Of a stretch of DNA of 30,347 nt, positions 15,119 through 22,716 are shown in pieces. Within the stretch, counting starts at the first letter, position 1. Each line of letters begins with the position of its first letter. The notes beneath the pieces were generated by a model. The model did not search any database. It was not told where the DNA came from and saw only the letters and a program-made list of their open reading frames with translations. The DNA lies in NCBI GenBank assembly GCA_031292335.1, contig JARLHH010000112.1, positions 1 to 30,347 of the forward strand. Reading direction: 5' to 3'. This DNA is from Candidatus Limnocylindrales bacterium (lineage in GTDB: Bacteria; Chloroflexota; Limnocylindria; Limnocylindrales; CSP1-4). Made by a program: the position numbers and the translations under genes.

Positions 15119-15968
15119 CACGCTCTACCGGACGGCGGCCGGGTTGCGCCCGTACCTGGTCGGGCGGACGCTGCTCGCCGCCCGGGCTCGCGTCCCGGGT
15201 CCGCGGGTGGACTTGGTGGTCGGCTCGGAAGTGCTGGCGGTCGAGGCGCACGGCAAGAACCTGCTGATCCGCTTCGCCAACGGGCTGGAGCTCCGGACGC
15301 ACCTCCGGATGAACGGCAGCTGGCATCGGTACGCGCCCGGGGAGCGCTGGCGCCGTCCGCCGGGCCGGGCGGCCCTGGTCCTCGAGGTTGCCGGCGCGGT
15401 GGCCGTCTGCTTCGACGCCCCCGTCGTCGAGCTCCTTGAGAGCAGGGCGGCCGCGCTCCATCCTCCGCTCGGCGGGCTCGGCCCGGACCTGTGCGCCGAC
15501 GAGTTCGATTCCGCCGAGGCTGTCCGGCGCCTGCGCGACCCGGCGCGCGCCGGGCTGACCATCGCGGAAGCGCTCCTGGACCAGGGCGCCCTGGCCGGGA
15601 TCGGGAACGTGTACAAGAGCGAGGTGCTGTTCATCGAGCGGGTCGACCCGTTCGCGCCGGTCGAGGCGCTCGACGACGTGACGCTGGCGAGGCTCGTCGC
15701 CCGGTCCCGCGCGTTGCTGGCAGCCAACCGATCCTCGCCGGTCCGCGTCACTACCGGCCCCGACGGGGGAGGCCGGGACGGCATGGGGCCGGGCGCGGCG
15801 CCCGGCGGTCGGCTGTGGGTCTACGGTCGAGCCGGGCGGGCCTGCCGGCGCTGCGGGACGCCGATCGCGACGCGACGGCACGGCGCCCTCCCGCGCTCGA
15901 CGGCCTGGTGTCCGCGCTGCCAGGCAAGGGGGCCAGCGCTCGAGCCCTCCGCGGGCGAGCCAGGATAA
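15105..15968 (+). CDS. nei: Endonuclease VIII-like (Nei/Fpg family) DNA glycosylase/AP lyase
   Basis: 287 residues. The start MPEGDTL gives, after Met removal, the Pro2 nucleophile and Glu3; Lys51 sits in AHGKNLLIRF. The helix-2turn-helix is GIGNVYKSE (165-173). The C-terminal zinc finger has Cys247, Cys250, Cys269 and Cys272 with Arg264 in the finger loop. PEGDT rather than PELPE, and the WVYGR entry to the finger, favour the Nei2 branch over Fpg, acting on oxidised pyrimidines and their lesions. The GTG at 15105 is fixed by the need for Pro2. It overlaps the lhr end by 14 nt, so the two are coupled. In Mycobacterium tuberculosis lhr and a nei gene are also neighbours. Confidence 0.93.
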   Translation: MPEGDTLYRTAAGLRPYLVGRTLLAARARVPGPRVDLVVGSEVLAVEAHGKNLLIRFANGLELRTHLRMNGSWHRYAPGERWRRPPGRAALVLEVAGAVAVCFDAPVVELLESRAAALHPPLGGLGPDLCADEFDSAEAVRRLRDPARAGLTIAEALLDQGALAGIGNVYKSEVLFIERVDPFAPVEALDDVTLARLVARSRALLAANRSSPVRVTTGPDGGGRDGMGPGAAPGGRLWVYGRAGRACRRCGTPIATRRHGALPRSTAWCPRCQARGPALEPSAGEPG

Positions 15969-15987
15969 GGCGAACCGGGTGGGGCCA

Positions 15988-16016
15988 TTGACGCGGCCCC
16001 GGGCGGGCAGGATGCT
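15988..16016 (+). promoter_or_regulatory. Promoter of the SLC45-like MFS gene
   Basis: TTGACG (15988-15993), 17-bp spacer, GATGCT (16011-16016). A start near 16023 would give a leader of about 24 nt carrying GGGAGG at 16035-16040, 6 nt before the ATG. A GGGGCC/GGCCCC hairpin (15981-16000) overlaps the -35 and may also serve as the end of the lhr-nei message. Confidence 0.45.
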
Positions 16017-16046
16017 TGCGGCTCCGGGGGCGAAGGGAGGCCCGCG

Positions 16047-17399
16047 ATGGCCGGCGGGGCGGGCGCGCACGGACGCGACGAGCGGAGCTTGCCGATCGAG
16101 GCGCCCGCGGACGGCGGGGCGACCCTCGAGCCGGGCGGCGGTGCCCCGAACCGTCTCCTGACGGTCGCCCAGCTGCTCCAGCTGGCGGTCTACTGGTACG
16201 GCCTCGTCTCCGTCATGAACGGCGTCACGATCCTGATCCAGGAGCGGATGCCGTCGCTCGTCCCCGTCTCCGAGGTCGGCCTCATGACCGGCCTGGCCCA
16301 GGTGGCCGGCGTCGCGATCGCGGTCGCCGTGCAACCGACGATCGGGTCGATCAGCGACTACACGATCTCGCGGTGGGGAAGGCGCAAGCCGTACATCATC
16401 CTGGGCACCAGCTTCGACATCATCTTCGTCGTCGGGATCGCGACGTCGGGGACGCTGCTTGCCCTGGCCGCGTTCCTGGCCCTCCTCCAGCTGAGCTCCA
16501 ACTTCGCCCAGGGCCCGTTCCAGGGCTACCTGCCCGACCTCGTGCCGCCCTCCCAGGTGGGCTTCGCGAGCGCGCTCGTGGGCGTCATGCAGATTCTGGG
16601 CACGGTGGGCGGCATCCTCACGATCACCGTCGGCCGGCAGCTGGCCGGCAGCTACCTGTTCCCCACGATCGCGCTCGGGCTCGTCGAGTTCCTGACCATG
16701 GTCGTGCTGGTCTTCCGCCTCGACGAGGGTCGCCAGGCGAAGCCGCGCGGCGACCGCCCCTGGCGGGCGATCGCGGCCGAGGCCTGGGGAACCGACATCC
16801 TGGCGGACCGGAGCTTCGTGTTCCTCGTTGCGTCCCGCTTCTTCATCATGGGCGGGACCGCCTTCCTGCTCGCCCTCGCGGTCCGCTACTTCGAGCGGTC
16901 GCAATCCCTGGACCTCGAAGAGCGGACCCTGTGGATCAACCTGATGACCGTCGCCGTCGCCCTCACGACCGTCGCCGCCACGCTGCCTTCCGCGCGAATC
17001 TCGGACCGCGTGGGCCGCAAGCCGGTGATCTACGCCGCGTGCGCGACGGGGGCGGTGGGGATGGCGATCATCGCGATCGCTCCGACGCCGCTGCTCTCGC
17101 TGCCGGGCGCGATCCTCGTCGGTGCCGGGGCCGGCACCTTCCTCGCTGTCGACTGGGCGCTGATCACGGATCTCGTGCCGAAGGCGTCGGCGGGCCGCTA
17201 CATGGGGATCAGCAACGTGGCCACGGCCACCAACGGCCTCGTGGCCGGCATCGTCGGCGGGATCTTCGTCGATGTCTGCTACGGCCTGGGGGACCCCGGC
17301 GCCGGACCACGCGCGGCGTATCTCTTCTCGATCTTCGTCTTCGGGATCGGTGCGCTCCTGCTGCGCCGCGTCGTGGAACCGGTGGAGCGCGCTGCCTAG
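16047..17399 (+). CDS. MFS transporter, SLC45/GPH-like (sugar-type) subfamily
   Basis: 450 residues with about twelve membrane helices after a polar leader of some 38 residues. The loop SDYTISRWGRRKPYI (about residues 102-116) is the form of MFS motif A seen in SLC45 and plant sucrose carriers (SD...SRWGRR.P.I). A second copy, ARISDRVGRKPVIYAA, lies between helices 8 and 9. The QGPFQGYLPDLVPPSQVGFASAL segment fits the same group, and other polar positions are consistent with a proton-coupled sugar or drug carrier; the substrate is not known. The start is supported by GGGAGG 6 nt upstream and a possible TTGACG/GATGCT promoter. Its TAG stop shares the CTAG of the convergent glycosyltransferase. 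Confidence 0.85.
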   Translation: MAGGAGAHGRDERSLPIEAPADGGATLEPGGGAPNRLLTVAQLLQLAVYWYGLVSVMNGVTILIQERMPSLVPVSEVGLMTGLAQVAGVAIAVAVQPTIGSISDYTISRWGRRKPYIILGTSFDIIFVVGIATSGTLLALAAFLALLQLSSNFAQGPFQGYLPDLVPPSQVGFASALVGVMQILGTVGGILTITVGRQLAGSYLFPTIALGLVEFLTMVVLVFRLDEGRQAKPRGDRPWRAIAAEAWGTDILADRSFVFLVASRFFIMGGTAFLLALAVRYFERSQSLDLEERTLWINLMTVAVALTTVAATLPSARISDRVGRKPVIYAACATGAVGMAIIAIAPTPLLSLPGAILVGAGAGTFLAVDWALITDLVPKASAGRYMGISNVATATNGLVAGIVGGIFVDVCYGLGDPGAGPRAAYLFSIFVFGIGALLLRRVVEPVERAA

Positions 17400-18337
17400 G
17401 ACCGCGTGTCGGCCGGAGGAGCAGGGGAGGGCGACAGGCCGAAGGCGCCCCGGATCCCCGCCACGATCGCTGCCGGCCGGCGGACCATCTCGAGCCCGTC
17501 CCGGGCCCAGGCCCGCCACGTCGCAGGCCGCAGGAACCAGGCGGGGTCCGGCCGGAGCCAGATGGAGGGAACGAGCGCCCAGAGGTAGACGAGGTAGTCG
17601 AGCCGCGGCGGCCTGGGTATGGCGAACAGGACGGTGAGCTGGACGATCGTCAGTGGGAGCGTCGCGAGTGTCAGCAGCCCGGCGATCGCCAGGAAGAGCA
17701 CGCCGTGCAGGCGCGCCCTGGGGGCGAGGATCCCGAGGAAGACGGCCGGGACCCACTTCATGGTGGTCGCCAGCGCCCAGACGAGGCCGGCGGTCCGTGG
17801 ACCGGTGAAGGAGGCGCCCCACAGCGCGAGGACGAGGATCAGGTTGATGTTGCCGGTGTCGAGGTTCGCGAAGACCGGGAAGGCCAGCACGACCGCCACG
17901 GCCGCCGTCGCGAGCGGGCGGCGGCGGTACGCCCAGGCAACTGTCCAGAGGAGGAGCAGGATCGTCCCTCCCCGCCAGACGAACCAGGCGACGTCCCACG
18001 GCAGCAACGCCCACGGCGCGAAGGCCGGCAGCAGCCATGGCGCATAGACATACGGCATGAATGGGCTGGCCGGATGGTACGGGTCGCCACCGTTGATCCA
18101 GATCCGGACGGCAGCCCAGTAGGCGCGGGCATCCACGCCCCCCAGCTCGCCCCGGGCGAACATCCCCGCCAGGCCGATGCCCCCGGCAAGGGCCAGCAGG
18201 AAGATGGCCAGCAGGCGGCGCCGATCGTGGAGCCGGGAGACCTGGCGTCGTACGGATCGGCGGTAGACGTTGCCCCTTCGCCGGGTAGGGCCGTCCACCA
18301 GCCCGGCCACGAGATCCCCCGCGCGTCCGGATGCCAT
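17396..18337 (-). CDS. GT87-like (DUF2029) polyprenyl-phosphate-dependent mannosyltransferase family protein
   Basis: 313 residues. A basic N-terminus (RRRGNVYRRSVRRQVSRLHDRRR) is followed by about eight membrane helices. The first extracytoplasmic loop reads GGVDARAYWAAVRIWINGGDPYHPASPFMPYVYAPWLL, with Asp-Ala-Arg-Tyr-Trp and GGDPY features typical of GT87/GT-C enzymes, which use a lipid-linked sugar on the outer face of the membrane. Later segments include DTGNINLILVLALWG and TTMKWVPAVFLGIL, also seen in this family. Acceptor and sugar are unknown. The ATG at 18337 follows an extended -10, TGCGATACT, by 7 nt. It ends at the same CTAG as the convergent transporter. Confidence 0.82.
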   Translation of the reverse strand: MASGRAGDLVAGLVDGPTRRRGNVYRRSVRRQVSRLHDRRRLLAIFLLALAGGIGLAGMFARGELGGVDARAYWAAVRIWINGGDPYHPASPFMPYVYAPWLLPAFAPWALLPWDVAWFVWRGGTILLLLWTVAWAYRRRPLATAAVAVVLAFPVFANLDTGNINLILVLALWGASFTGPRTAGLVWALATTMKWVPAVFLGILAPRARLHGVLFLAIAGLLTLATLPLTIVQLTVLFAIPRPPRLDYLVYLWALVPSIWLRPDPAWFLRPATWRAWARDGLEMVRRPAAIVAGIRGAFGLSPSPAPPADTRS

Positions 18338-18344
18338 GCCGGGG

Positions 18345-18350
18345 AGTATC
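18345..18350 (-). promoter_or_regulatory. Extended -10 box of the GT87-like gene
   Basis: GATACT preceded by TGC (TGCGATACT on the minus strand), ending 7 nt before the ATG at 18337. The same ten bases TGCGATACTC occur at 22652-22661 ahead of the 87-aa gene. No ribosome-binding site is present. Confidence 0.5.
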
Positions 18351-18401
18351 GCATCGCACCGAACACCCCGGTGCGCCCATGCCCGGGCGCGCGGATTCGG
18401 T

Positions 18402-18413
18402 CCCCCGCGGGGG
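18402..18413. terminator. GC hairpin after the double-zinc protein gene
   Basis: A perfect CCCCCGCGGGGG palindrome 3 nt past the stop of the minus-strand gene at 18417. A second palindrome, CAGCCCGCGGGCTG, covers the last codons. There is no T tract, so factor-independent termination is only possible, not shown. Confidence 0.35.
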
Positions 18414-18416
18414 CCG

Positions 18417-19748
18417 TCAGCCCGCGGGCTGGAGCCCGCCCGGGCCGGCTGCCGTGTCCGCTCGCGCCCGTCGCAGCAGGTAACGCCGGACCGTCGTTCG
18501 ACTTCGCGCCGGGAGGTCCCATCGGCACCGGCAGAGTCCACGCGGACAGCCCTCGTGGGGCAGCCGGGGGAGGCGGAGCTCGGCCGCGATCCTGAAGATT
18601 CGGCCGTCGTCAGCGCGGCAAGCGTCGCAGCAGCTCGCGCTGACGAGCTCTGCCTCACGTGCGATCTCCGCGATTCCCCGCAGCTCCGCCCCTGTGCCGT
18701 CCCGATGGAGCCTGACGGCCTCCTCCGGCGGCGGCATCGGCGAGCCGGCCGCCCGGTGCAGGGCCAACGCCTGGGTACGCCGGATCCGCGCAGCGTCCTC
18801 CCATCGGCGCTCGCGCCTGGCAGCCCGGAAGGCGCGCTCGACAGCGCTCATGTAGAGCGTCCGGCAGCCCTCGACAACCTGCTCGGAAACCTCGGCAGCG
18901 CTCAAGCGGGCGGCCCGATCGGCGGGTGCTCCGGCGGCGGCCGCGAGCTTGAGCCAGCGAGCGCGGTCGCGGTTCAGCCGTCCCGCGCTTGCGATCCGCC
19001 GGCGTTCCGCCTGGAACACGGGGAGGGCCGCCTCCGTCAGGTAGACGGCCCGCCCGTCGACGCGCCTGACGACGATCCGCTGGCGGCAGCGCGCGCAGCG
19101 CTGTGACGAGGCGGGCGCCGGCTGGAGCAGGACGGCACAGTACGGGCACGCAGCGGCGACGGGCGCCGCGCGCCTGCCCGCCGTCGACCGCGTGCGGACC
19201 GCGCGACCGGCCCTGGTGCCACGCGGATCGCTGGGCTGTGCGCTGGCGCTCGCGCGCCTGGACCCGGTGCGATCGGCGGCCGCCTTGCGGCGGGGCCCGC
19301 GTCCTGCCCCCGCGACACGACCGCTCGGCGGATCCGCATCCGTCGTCACGACGGGGTCGCCCGAGGTGCCGGAGGCCATGGTCCCGCCGGGCCGGGCATT
19401 CATTCCCGCGAGATCCGGCACCACCCGGGCGGATTCCGCCATCACGCCGACGAGATCAGCGCCCACGTCGACGATGATCGGCGGGCGCTGCGCGCCGGCC
19501 CCGGGCGGCGACGCCCCCGCCCCGGACGCGAGCGCTTCATCCGCGGACATTGCGTGCTCAACGACCATCGACGCGCCGGGCTCGGAGGCGCCGTCGCCTG
19601 GTCCAGCGGGGGGCTCGTCGCCCCGTGCCGCCGGGGCATCGACGCCGAAGAGGTCGGCGAGCCGCGCCGCCGTGCGCGTCTTCGCGGATTCGAACTCCGC
19701 CTCGTCGGTCTTCGTGCTGGGTCGCCAGAAACCCTGCATCTTCGGCAC
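18417..19748 (-). CDS. Uncharacterised protein with a zinc ribbon and a C-terminal CxxC...HxxC...CxC cluster
   Basis: 443 residues from GTG 19748 (an ATG three codons later is equally possible). Residues 40-195 are low-complexity, Ala/Gly/Pro/Arg-rich and probably disordered. A zinc ribbon has Cys201, Cys204, Cys218 and Cys221. A helical, Arg-rich region (235-370) follows, then a second cluster: CDACRADDGRIF (374-385), LPHEGC (396-401) and CRC (406-408). The second cluster resembles the CxxC...DG...H..C..CRC end of some phage head-morphogenesis (minor head/MuF) proteins, but no phage genes are nearby. I do not assign a function. Zinc binding is inferred from spacing of ligands. Confidence 0.7.
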   Translation of the reverse strand: MPKMQGFWRPSTKTDEAEFESAKTRTAARLADLFGVDAPAARGDEPPAGPGDGASEPGASMVVEHAMSADEALASGAGASPPGAGAQRPPIIVDVGADLVGVMAESARVVPDLAGMNARPGGTMASGTSGDPVVTTDADPPSGRVAGAGRGPRRKAAADRTGSRRASASAQPSDPRGTRAGRAVRTRSTAGRRAAPVAAACPYCAVLLQPAPASSQRCARCRQRIVVRRVDGRAVYLTEAALPVFQAERRRIASAGRLNRDRARWLKLAAAAGAPADRAARLSAAEVSEQVVEGCRTLYMSAVERAFRAARRERRWEDAARIRRTQALALHRAAGSPMPPPEEAVRLHRDGTGAELRGIAEIAREAELVSASCCDACRADDGRIFRIAAELRLPRLPHEGCPRGLCRCRWDLPARSRTTVRRYLLRRARADTAAGPGGLQPAG

Positions 19749-19923
19749 TGATCACGAACCTCGGCCGCGCGCGGTCGGCTGCTCGGCTCCCCGGCTGCGG
19801 GAAGCCCAGACGTTCAGCGTACTTCCGCCGTGGAATCGGAGAGTACTCCTGTCCTATAGGGATTCGTCCAGACCCGCGCTCCGCGACCGGTGCCAGGATG
19901 CACCTCCGTTCTAGACTTCCATC
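19749..19923. promoter_or_regulatory. Divergent intergenic region with two palindromes
   Basis: 175 bp between the minus-strand double-zinc gene and the plus-strand M20 peptidase gene. It holds GAGTACTC (19841-19848) and CCTATAGG (19853-19860), two adjacent perfect 8-bp palindromes in an otherwise GC-rich stretch, and several TAnnnT hexamers on both strands. These are candidate operator or promoter elements; none is proven. Confidence 0.35.
19912..19917 (+). promoter_or_regulatory. -10 box of the M20 carboxypeptidase gene
   Basis: TAGACT, ending 6 nt before the GTG at 19924, with no ribosome-binding site. It supports the GTG start over the ATG at 19936. Confidence 0.5.
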
Positions 19924-21150
19924 GTGCCAACGGAGATGACCGCGCTTCTCCCCGACCGCGAGCTCGCCGCGCTGCGCGCGATGATCACCGTGTCGCAACC
20001 GGACCTGCTCGCCGATCTGGAGCACCTCGTCAACCTGGATTCCGGCAGCTACACCCGCGACGGGGTGAACCTGGTCGCCGCCTGGGCGGCCGATCGCCTT
20101 GCGCGGCTCGGCGGCGCCGTGACGCGGCATGCCGACCCGGCCGGCCGGCTTGGGGACACGGTCGAGGCAGTCTTCACGGGCGAGCCGGGCGGTCCGCGTG
20201 CGCTGTTGATCGGGCATATGGACACCGTCTTCCTGGTCGGGACGGTGGCGGAGCGGCCCTTCCGCCTCGTGGACGGCGTCGCGACCGGGCCCGGGGTGAC
20301 CGACATGAAGGCTGGGCTGCTCACCCTGGTCTACGGGCTCGAGGCAGCCCTGGCGCTGGGCGGGCGCCCGTTCGAGCGGCTCACCGTCATCGCCAACCCG
20401 GACGAGGAGATCGGCTCGCCCGTGTCGACGCCTCACGTGCGGCGGGTCGCGGCCGGCTGCGACGTGGCGTTCGTGCTCGAGTGCGCCCGCGCGAACGGCG
20501 ACATCGTCTCCGCGCGCAAAGGCACGGTGGACTACGAGGTGACGATCACGGGTCGCGCGGCTCACGCGGGGGTGGAGCCGGAAAAGGGGCGCAGCGCGAT
20601 CCTCGAGGCGGCGCACCAGGTCGTGGGCCTGCATGCCCTGAACGGCCGCTGGCCGGGCGTGACCTGCAACGTCGGCGTGATCACGGGCGGGACCCGCCCC
20701 AACGTGGTGGCCGAGCGGGCCGTCCTGGAGGTGGACCTTCGGGCGGAGGACGGCGAGGCGATGGAGGCCGCGACCGCCGCGCTGCGCGAGCTTGCCGCCA
20801 CTCCGGCAGTTCCCGAGGTCGTCGTGGCAGTCGTCGAACGCCACCGCCACCCGCCGATGGAGAAGCTCGCGCGGTCCGCCCGGCTGGTGGAGCATGCCCA
20901 GGCGATCGCCGACCGGCTGGGCTTCGCCGTGCGCGATGTCATGACCGGGGGCGCCTCGGACGCCAACACGACCGCCGGGATGGGTGTGCCGACGCTCGAC
21001 GGCCTGGGCCCGATCGGCGGGCTGGACCACTCGCCCGAAGAGTGGCTCGATGCGACGAGCATCGTCCCGCGCACGACGCTCTTCGCGGCGCTGCTCCTCG
21101 CGGTCGGGCGAGACCCGGTGATCGCGGGCTGGCGGTCGGCTTCTCTCTAG
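19924..21150 (+). CDS. M20 family metallopeptidase, carboxypeptidase G2-like
   Basis: 408 residues. The di-zinc M20 set is complete: GHMDT with His98 and Asp100, GPGVTDMKAG with bridging Asp127, NPDEEIGS with Glu161 (general base position) and Glu162, Glu186 in FVLECARANG, and His369 in GLDHSPEEW. A lid/dimerisation domain (about 195-310) begins at RKGTVDYEVTITGRAAHAG. The pattern fits carboxypeptidase G2 (glutamate carboxypeptidase), which removes C-terminal glutamate from folates and N-acyl-glutamates; another N-acyl amino acid or dipeptide is possible. There is no signal peptide, so it is cytosolic. It converges on azlD, sharing a CTAG at the stops. Confidence 0.9.
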   Translation: MPTEMTALLPDRELAALRAMITVSQPDLLADLEHLVNLDSGSYTRDGVNLVAAWAADRLARLGGAVTRHADPAGRLGDTVEAVFTGEPGGPRALLIGHMDTVFLVGTVAERPFRLVDGVATGPGVTDMKAGLLTLVYGLEAALALGGRPFERLTVIANPDEEIGSPVSTPHVRRVAAGCDVAFVLECARANGDIVSARKGTVDYEVTITGRAAHAGVEPEKGRSAILEAAHQVVGLHALNGRWPGVTCNVGVITGGTRPNVVAERAVLEVDLRAEDGEAMEAATAALRELAATPAVPEVVVAVVERHRHPPMEKLARSARLVEHAQAIADRLGFAVRDVMTGGASDANTTAGMGVPTLDGLGPIGGLDHSPEEWLDATSIVPRTTLFAALLLAVGRDPVIAGWRSASL

Positions 21151-21479
21151 CCTGCCCCGAGCGCCCGGACCCCCGCGGTCATGACGACCGCGACGAGCAG
21201 CCCCAGGAGGAGGTTCCGGCGCCAGGCGACGAGTGCGACGCAGGCAACGACCGCGAGGGCGTCGATCCCGAGGTGAATCGAGGTGTGGCCATCCGCGCCC
21301 GTGACGAGCAGCGCCTGCGACGCGGCGATCGCCCCGAGGACCGCCGGTCCGACCAGCCGGAGGTACTCGAGCGCGCGTGCAGGCAGGCGCTCGAATGCGG
21401 GCGCGAGCAGCGGGACCGCGCGCGACGGGTAGGTGACGGCGGCCATCAGCAGCGCGAGGCCGACCAGGGCAAGGCTCAT
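21147..21479 (-). CDS. azlD: AzlD family branched-chain amino acid export subunit
   Basis: 110 residues with about four membrane helices. The AzlD signature is visible at the start (LLMAAVTYPSRAVPLLAPA) followed by PARALEYLRLVGPAVLGAIA, and it ends in a hydrophobic helix (LLLGLLVAVVMTAGVRALG). AzlD is the small partner of AzlC; the pair exports branched-chain amino acids in characterised cases (BrnFE-type). The ATG at 21479 lies 10 nt after the azlC stop, so the two are one unit. Its TAG overlaps the TAG of the convergent peptidase gene in a shared CTAG. Confidence 0.9.
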   Translation of the reverse strand: MSLALVGLALLMAAVTYPSRAVPLLAPAFERLPARALEYLRLVGPAVLGAIAASQALLVTGADGHTSIHLGIDALAVVACVALVAWRRNLLLGLLVAVVMTAGVRALGAG

Positions 21480-21489
21480 GCGAGTCTCG

Positions 21490-22293
21490 TCACGGCGCGA
21501 TCCCGTCGTCCGAGCGGCCGGGCCTGCTGAAGGCACTCGGCTCCGCCGGCAGCTCGTCCGGCTCGGGCACCGCCGGATCGCGGCGGGGGACCAGCAGGCC
21601 GATGAAGGGGCCGACGAAGCCGCCTGCCAGGACGCCGGCTCGCGGATCAACCGCCAGCCCGACGGCAAGGGCGATGCCGACCCCCGCGACGCCCGCGACG
21701 ATCTCGCGCCGGCCCGTGGCCAGCCCGACCGCGAGCCCGGCCATCGCGGCGGGGAAGACGATGTCGAGCCCGAGGACGCGCGGATCGGGAACGACCTGGC
21801 CGCCCAGCACCCCGGCCAGCGTGGCCAGGTTCCACGGGATGAAGACGCCGCCGATGGCGGCGAGCCAGTAGCCGCGCCGGTCGGCGAACCCGAGCCGCCG
21901 GAAGTGCACGAGGCTGAGCGCGAACGCCTCGTCGGTCAGGACGTGCGCCATGAGCGCCCGCTCGCGCCGTGGGCGGTCGCGCAGCCAGGGCCCCAGCGCG
22001 GCGGCGTAGAGGATGTGCCGAGCGTTGACGAGCCCGGTCAGCACCACGATCGCCGGCCAGCCGTAGCCCGCCCCGACCATGCCGGCGGCGGCGAACTGCG
22101 ATGCCCCCGCGAAGACGACCAGGGAGAACACCACGGCCTCGAGCGGGGAGAAGCCGTTCGCCCGGGCGGTGAGCCCGAACACGACGCCGAATCCGGCCGA
22201 CGACGCGACGATCCCGAGCATGTCGACGACCAGCCGCCGCCGCGCGGCGCGGAGCAGGACGGGATCCGGCTCGCCGCTCGGAGCGACGGTCAC
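21490..22293 (-). CDS. azlC: AzlC family branched-chain amino acid exporter
   Basis: 267 residues. The AzlC fold shows SAGFGVVFGLTARANGFSP, then SLVVFAGASQFAAAGM, LVNARHILYAAALGPWL and VLTDEAFAL, all conserved family positions, followed by further hydrophobic segments and a polar tail rich in Pro, Glu and Asp (about residues 235-267). It works with AzlD in the inner membrane to export branched-chain amino acids or analogues. GTG 22293 gives a polar leader of about 20 residues. No ribosome-binding site is visible. Spacing to the 87-aa gene upstream is 31 nt. Confidence 0.88.
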   Translation of the reverse strand: MTVAPSGEPDPVLLRAARRRLVVDMLGIVASSAGFGVVFGLTARANGFSPLEAVVFSLVVFAGASQFAAAGMVGAGYGWPAIVVLTGLVNARHILYAAALGPWLRDRPRRERALMAHVLTDEAFALSLVHFRRLGFADRRGYWLAAIGGVFIPWNLATLAGVLGGQVVPDPRVLGLDIVFPAAMAGLAVGLATGRREIVAGVAGVGIALAVGLAVDPRAGVLAGGFVGPFIGLLVPRRDPAVPEPDELPAEPSAFSRPGRSDDGIAP

Positions 22294-22324
22294 CGTCGTG
22301 GTGGTCGGACGCGGTCGCCGCCGC

Positions 22325-22588
22325 TCAGCGGAGGGCGGTCTTCCCGCAACGGTCGCAGACCACGTAGACGGCGTGCCGGTCCAGGGCATAGCCGGCCACG
22401 TGGAGCGTCCCGCCGCAGCCGCCGTGGTGGTACGTCCACCAGGCGTCGCCGGCGTCGAGAGGCACGGCCTCGCTCGCGATCGTCGCTTCGAGGCCGGCGT
22501 TCGCGGCGATCGCCGCCGCGACGGCGGCGGCGCGCTCCGTCTCGCTCTCGCGCGAGTAGGGGTAGGACTGGGAGATGTTCGAGGTCAC
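22325..22588 (-). CDS. 87-aa uncharacterised protein with paired cysteines
   Basis: 87 residues. An Ala-rich N-terminal helix (about 17-40) is followed by DAWWTYHHGGCGGTLHVAGY, then HAVYVVCDRCGKTALR. The CGG...CDRCG arrangement may bind a metal, and the C-terminal half reads like a small zinc-ribbon. I do not recognise a family. The start is well supported: GGAGG lies 5 nt before the GTG at 22588. An extended -10 about 65 nt upstream suggests its own promoter, leading into azlCD. It could be a regulator or unrelated to export; context alone does not decide. Confidence 0.7.
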   Translation of the reverse strand: MTSNISQSYPYSRESETERAAAVAAAIAANAGLEATIASEAVPLDAGDAWWTYHHGGCGGTLHVAGYALDRHAVYVVCDRCGKTALR

Positions 22589-22652
22589 CTGGTCCTCCAA
22601 CGGCGGCGCTGCGATCGCGGTGTGCCGCATTGGGATTGCTGGTCCAGCCGCG

Positions 22653-22658
22653 AGTATC
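22653..22658 (-). promoter_or_regulatory. Extended -10 box ahead of the 87-aa gene and azlCD
   Basis: TGCGATACT on the minus strand, identical to the one before the GT87-like gene. A start near 22646 gives a leader of about 58 nt with GGAGG at 22594-22598. A CTG 5 nt downstream opens a 20-codon frame whose TGA overlaps the GTG of the 87-aa gene; this may be chance. Confidence 0.4.
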
Positions 22659-22716
22659 GCACGCGTGGTGGACTGCGCGGCGCGCTCGGCGCCCGCGAGC
22701 GGGGGCACGGCACAGG

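Noticed and set aside
15045..18380. An 1111-codon minus-strand frame across nei and the MFS gene
   Set aside because: Shadow of nei and the transporter, both with clear catalytic or family motifs on the plus strand; composition is repetitive and non-protein-like.
18417..19748. The double-zinc protein as evidence of a prophage
   Set aside because: No terminase, portal, capsid, integrase or attachment sites are nearby, and base composition is like the rest of the window.
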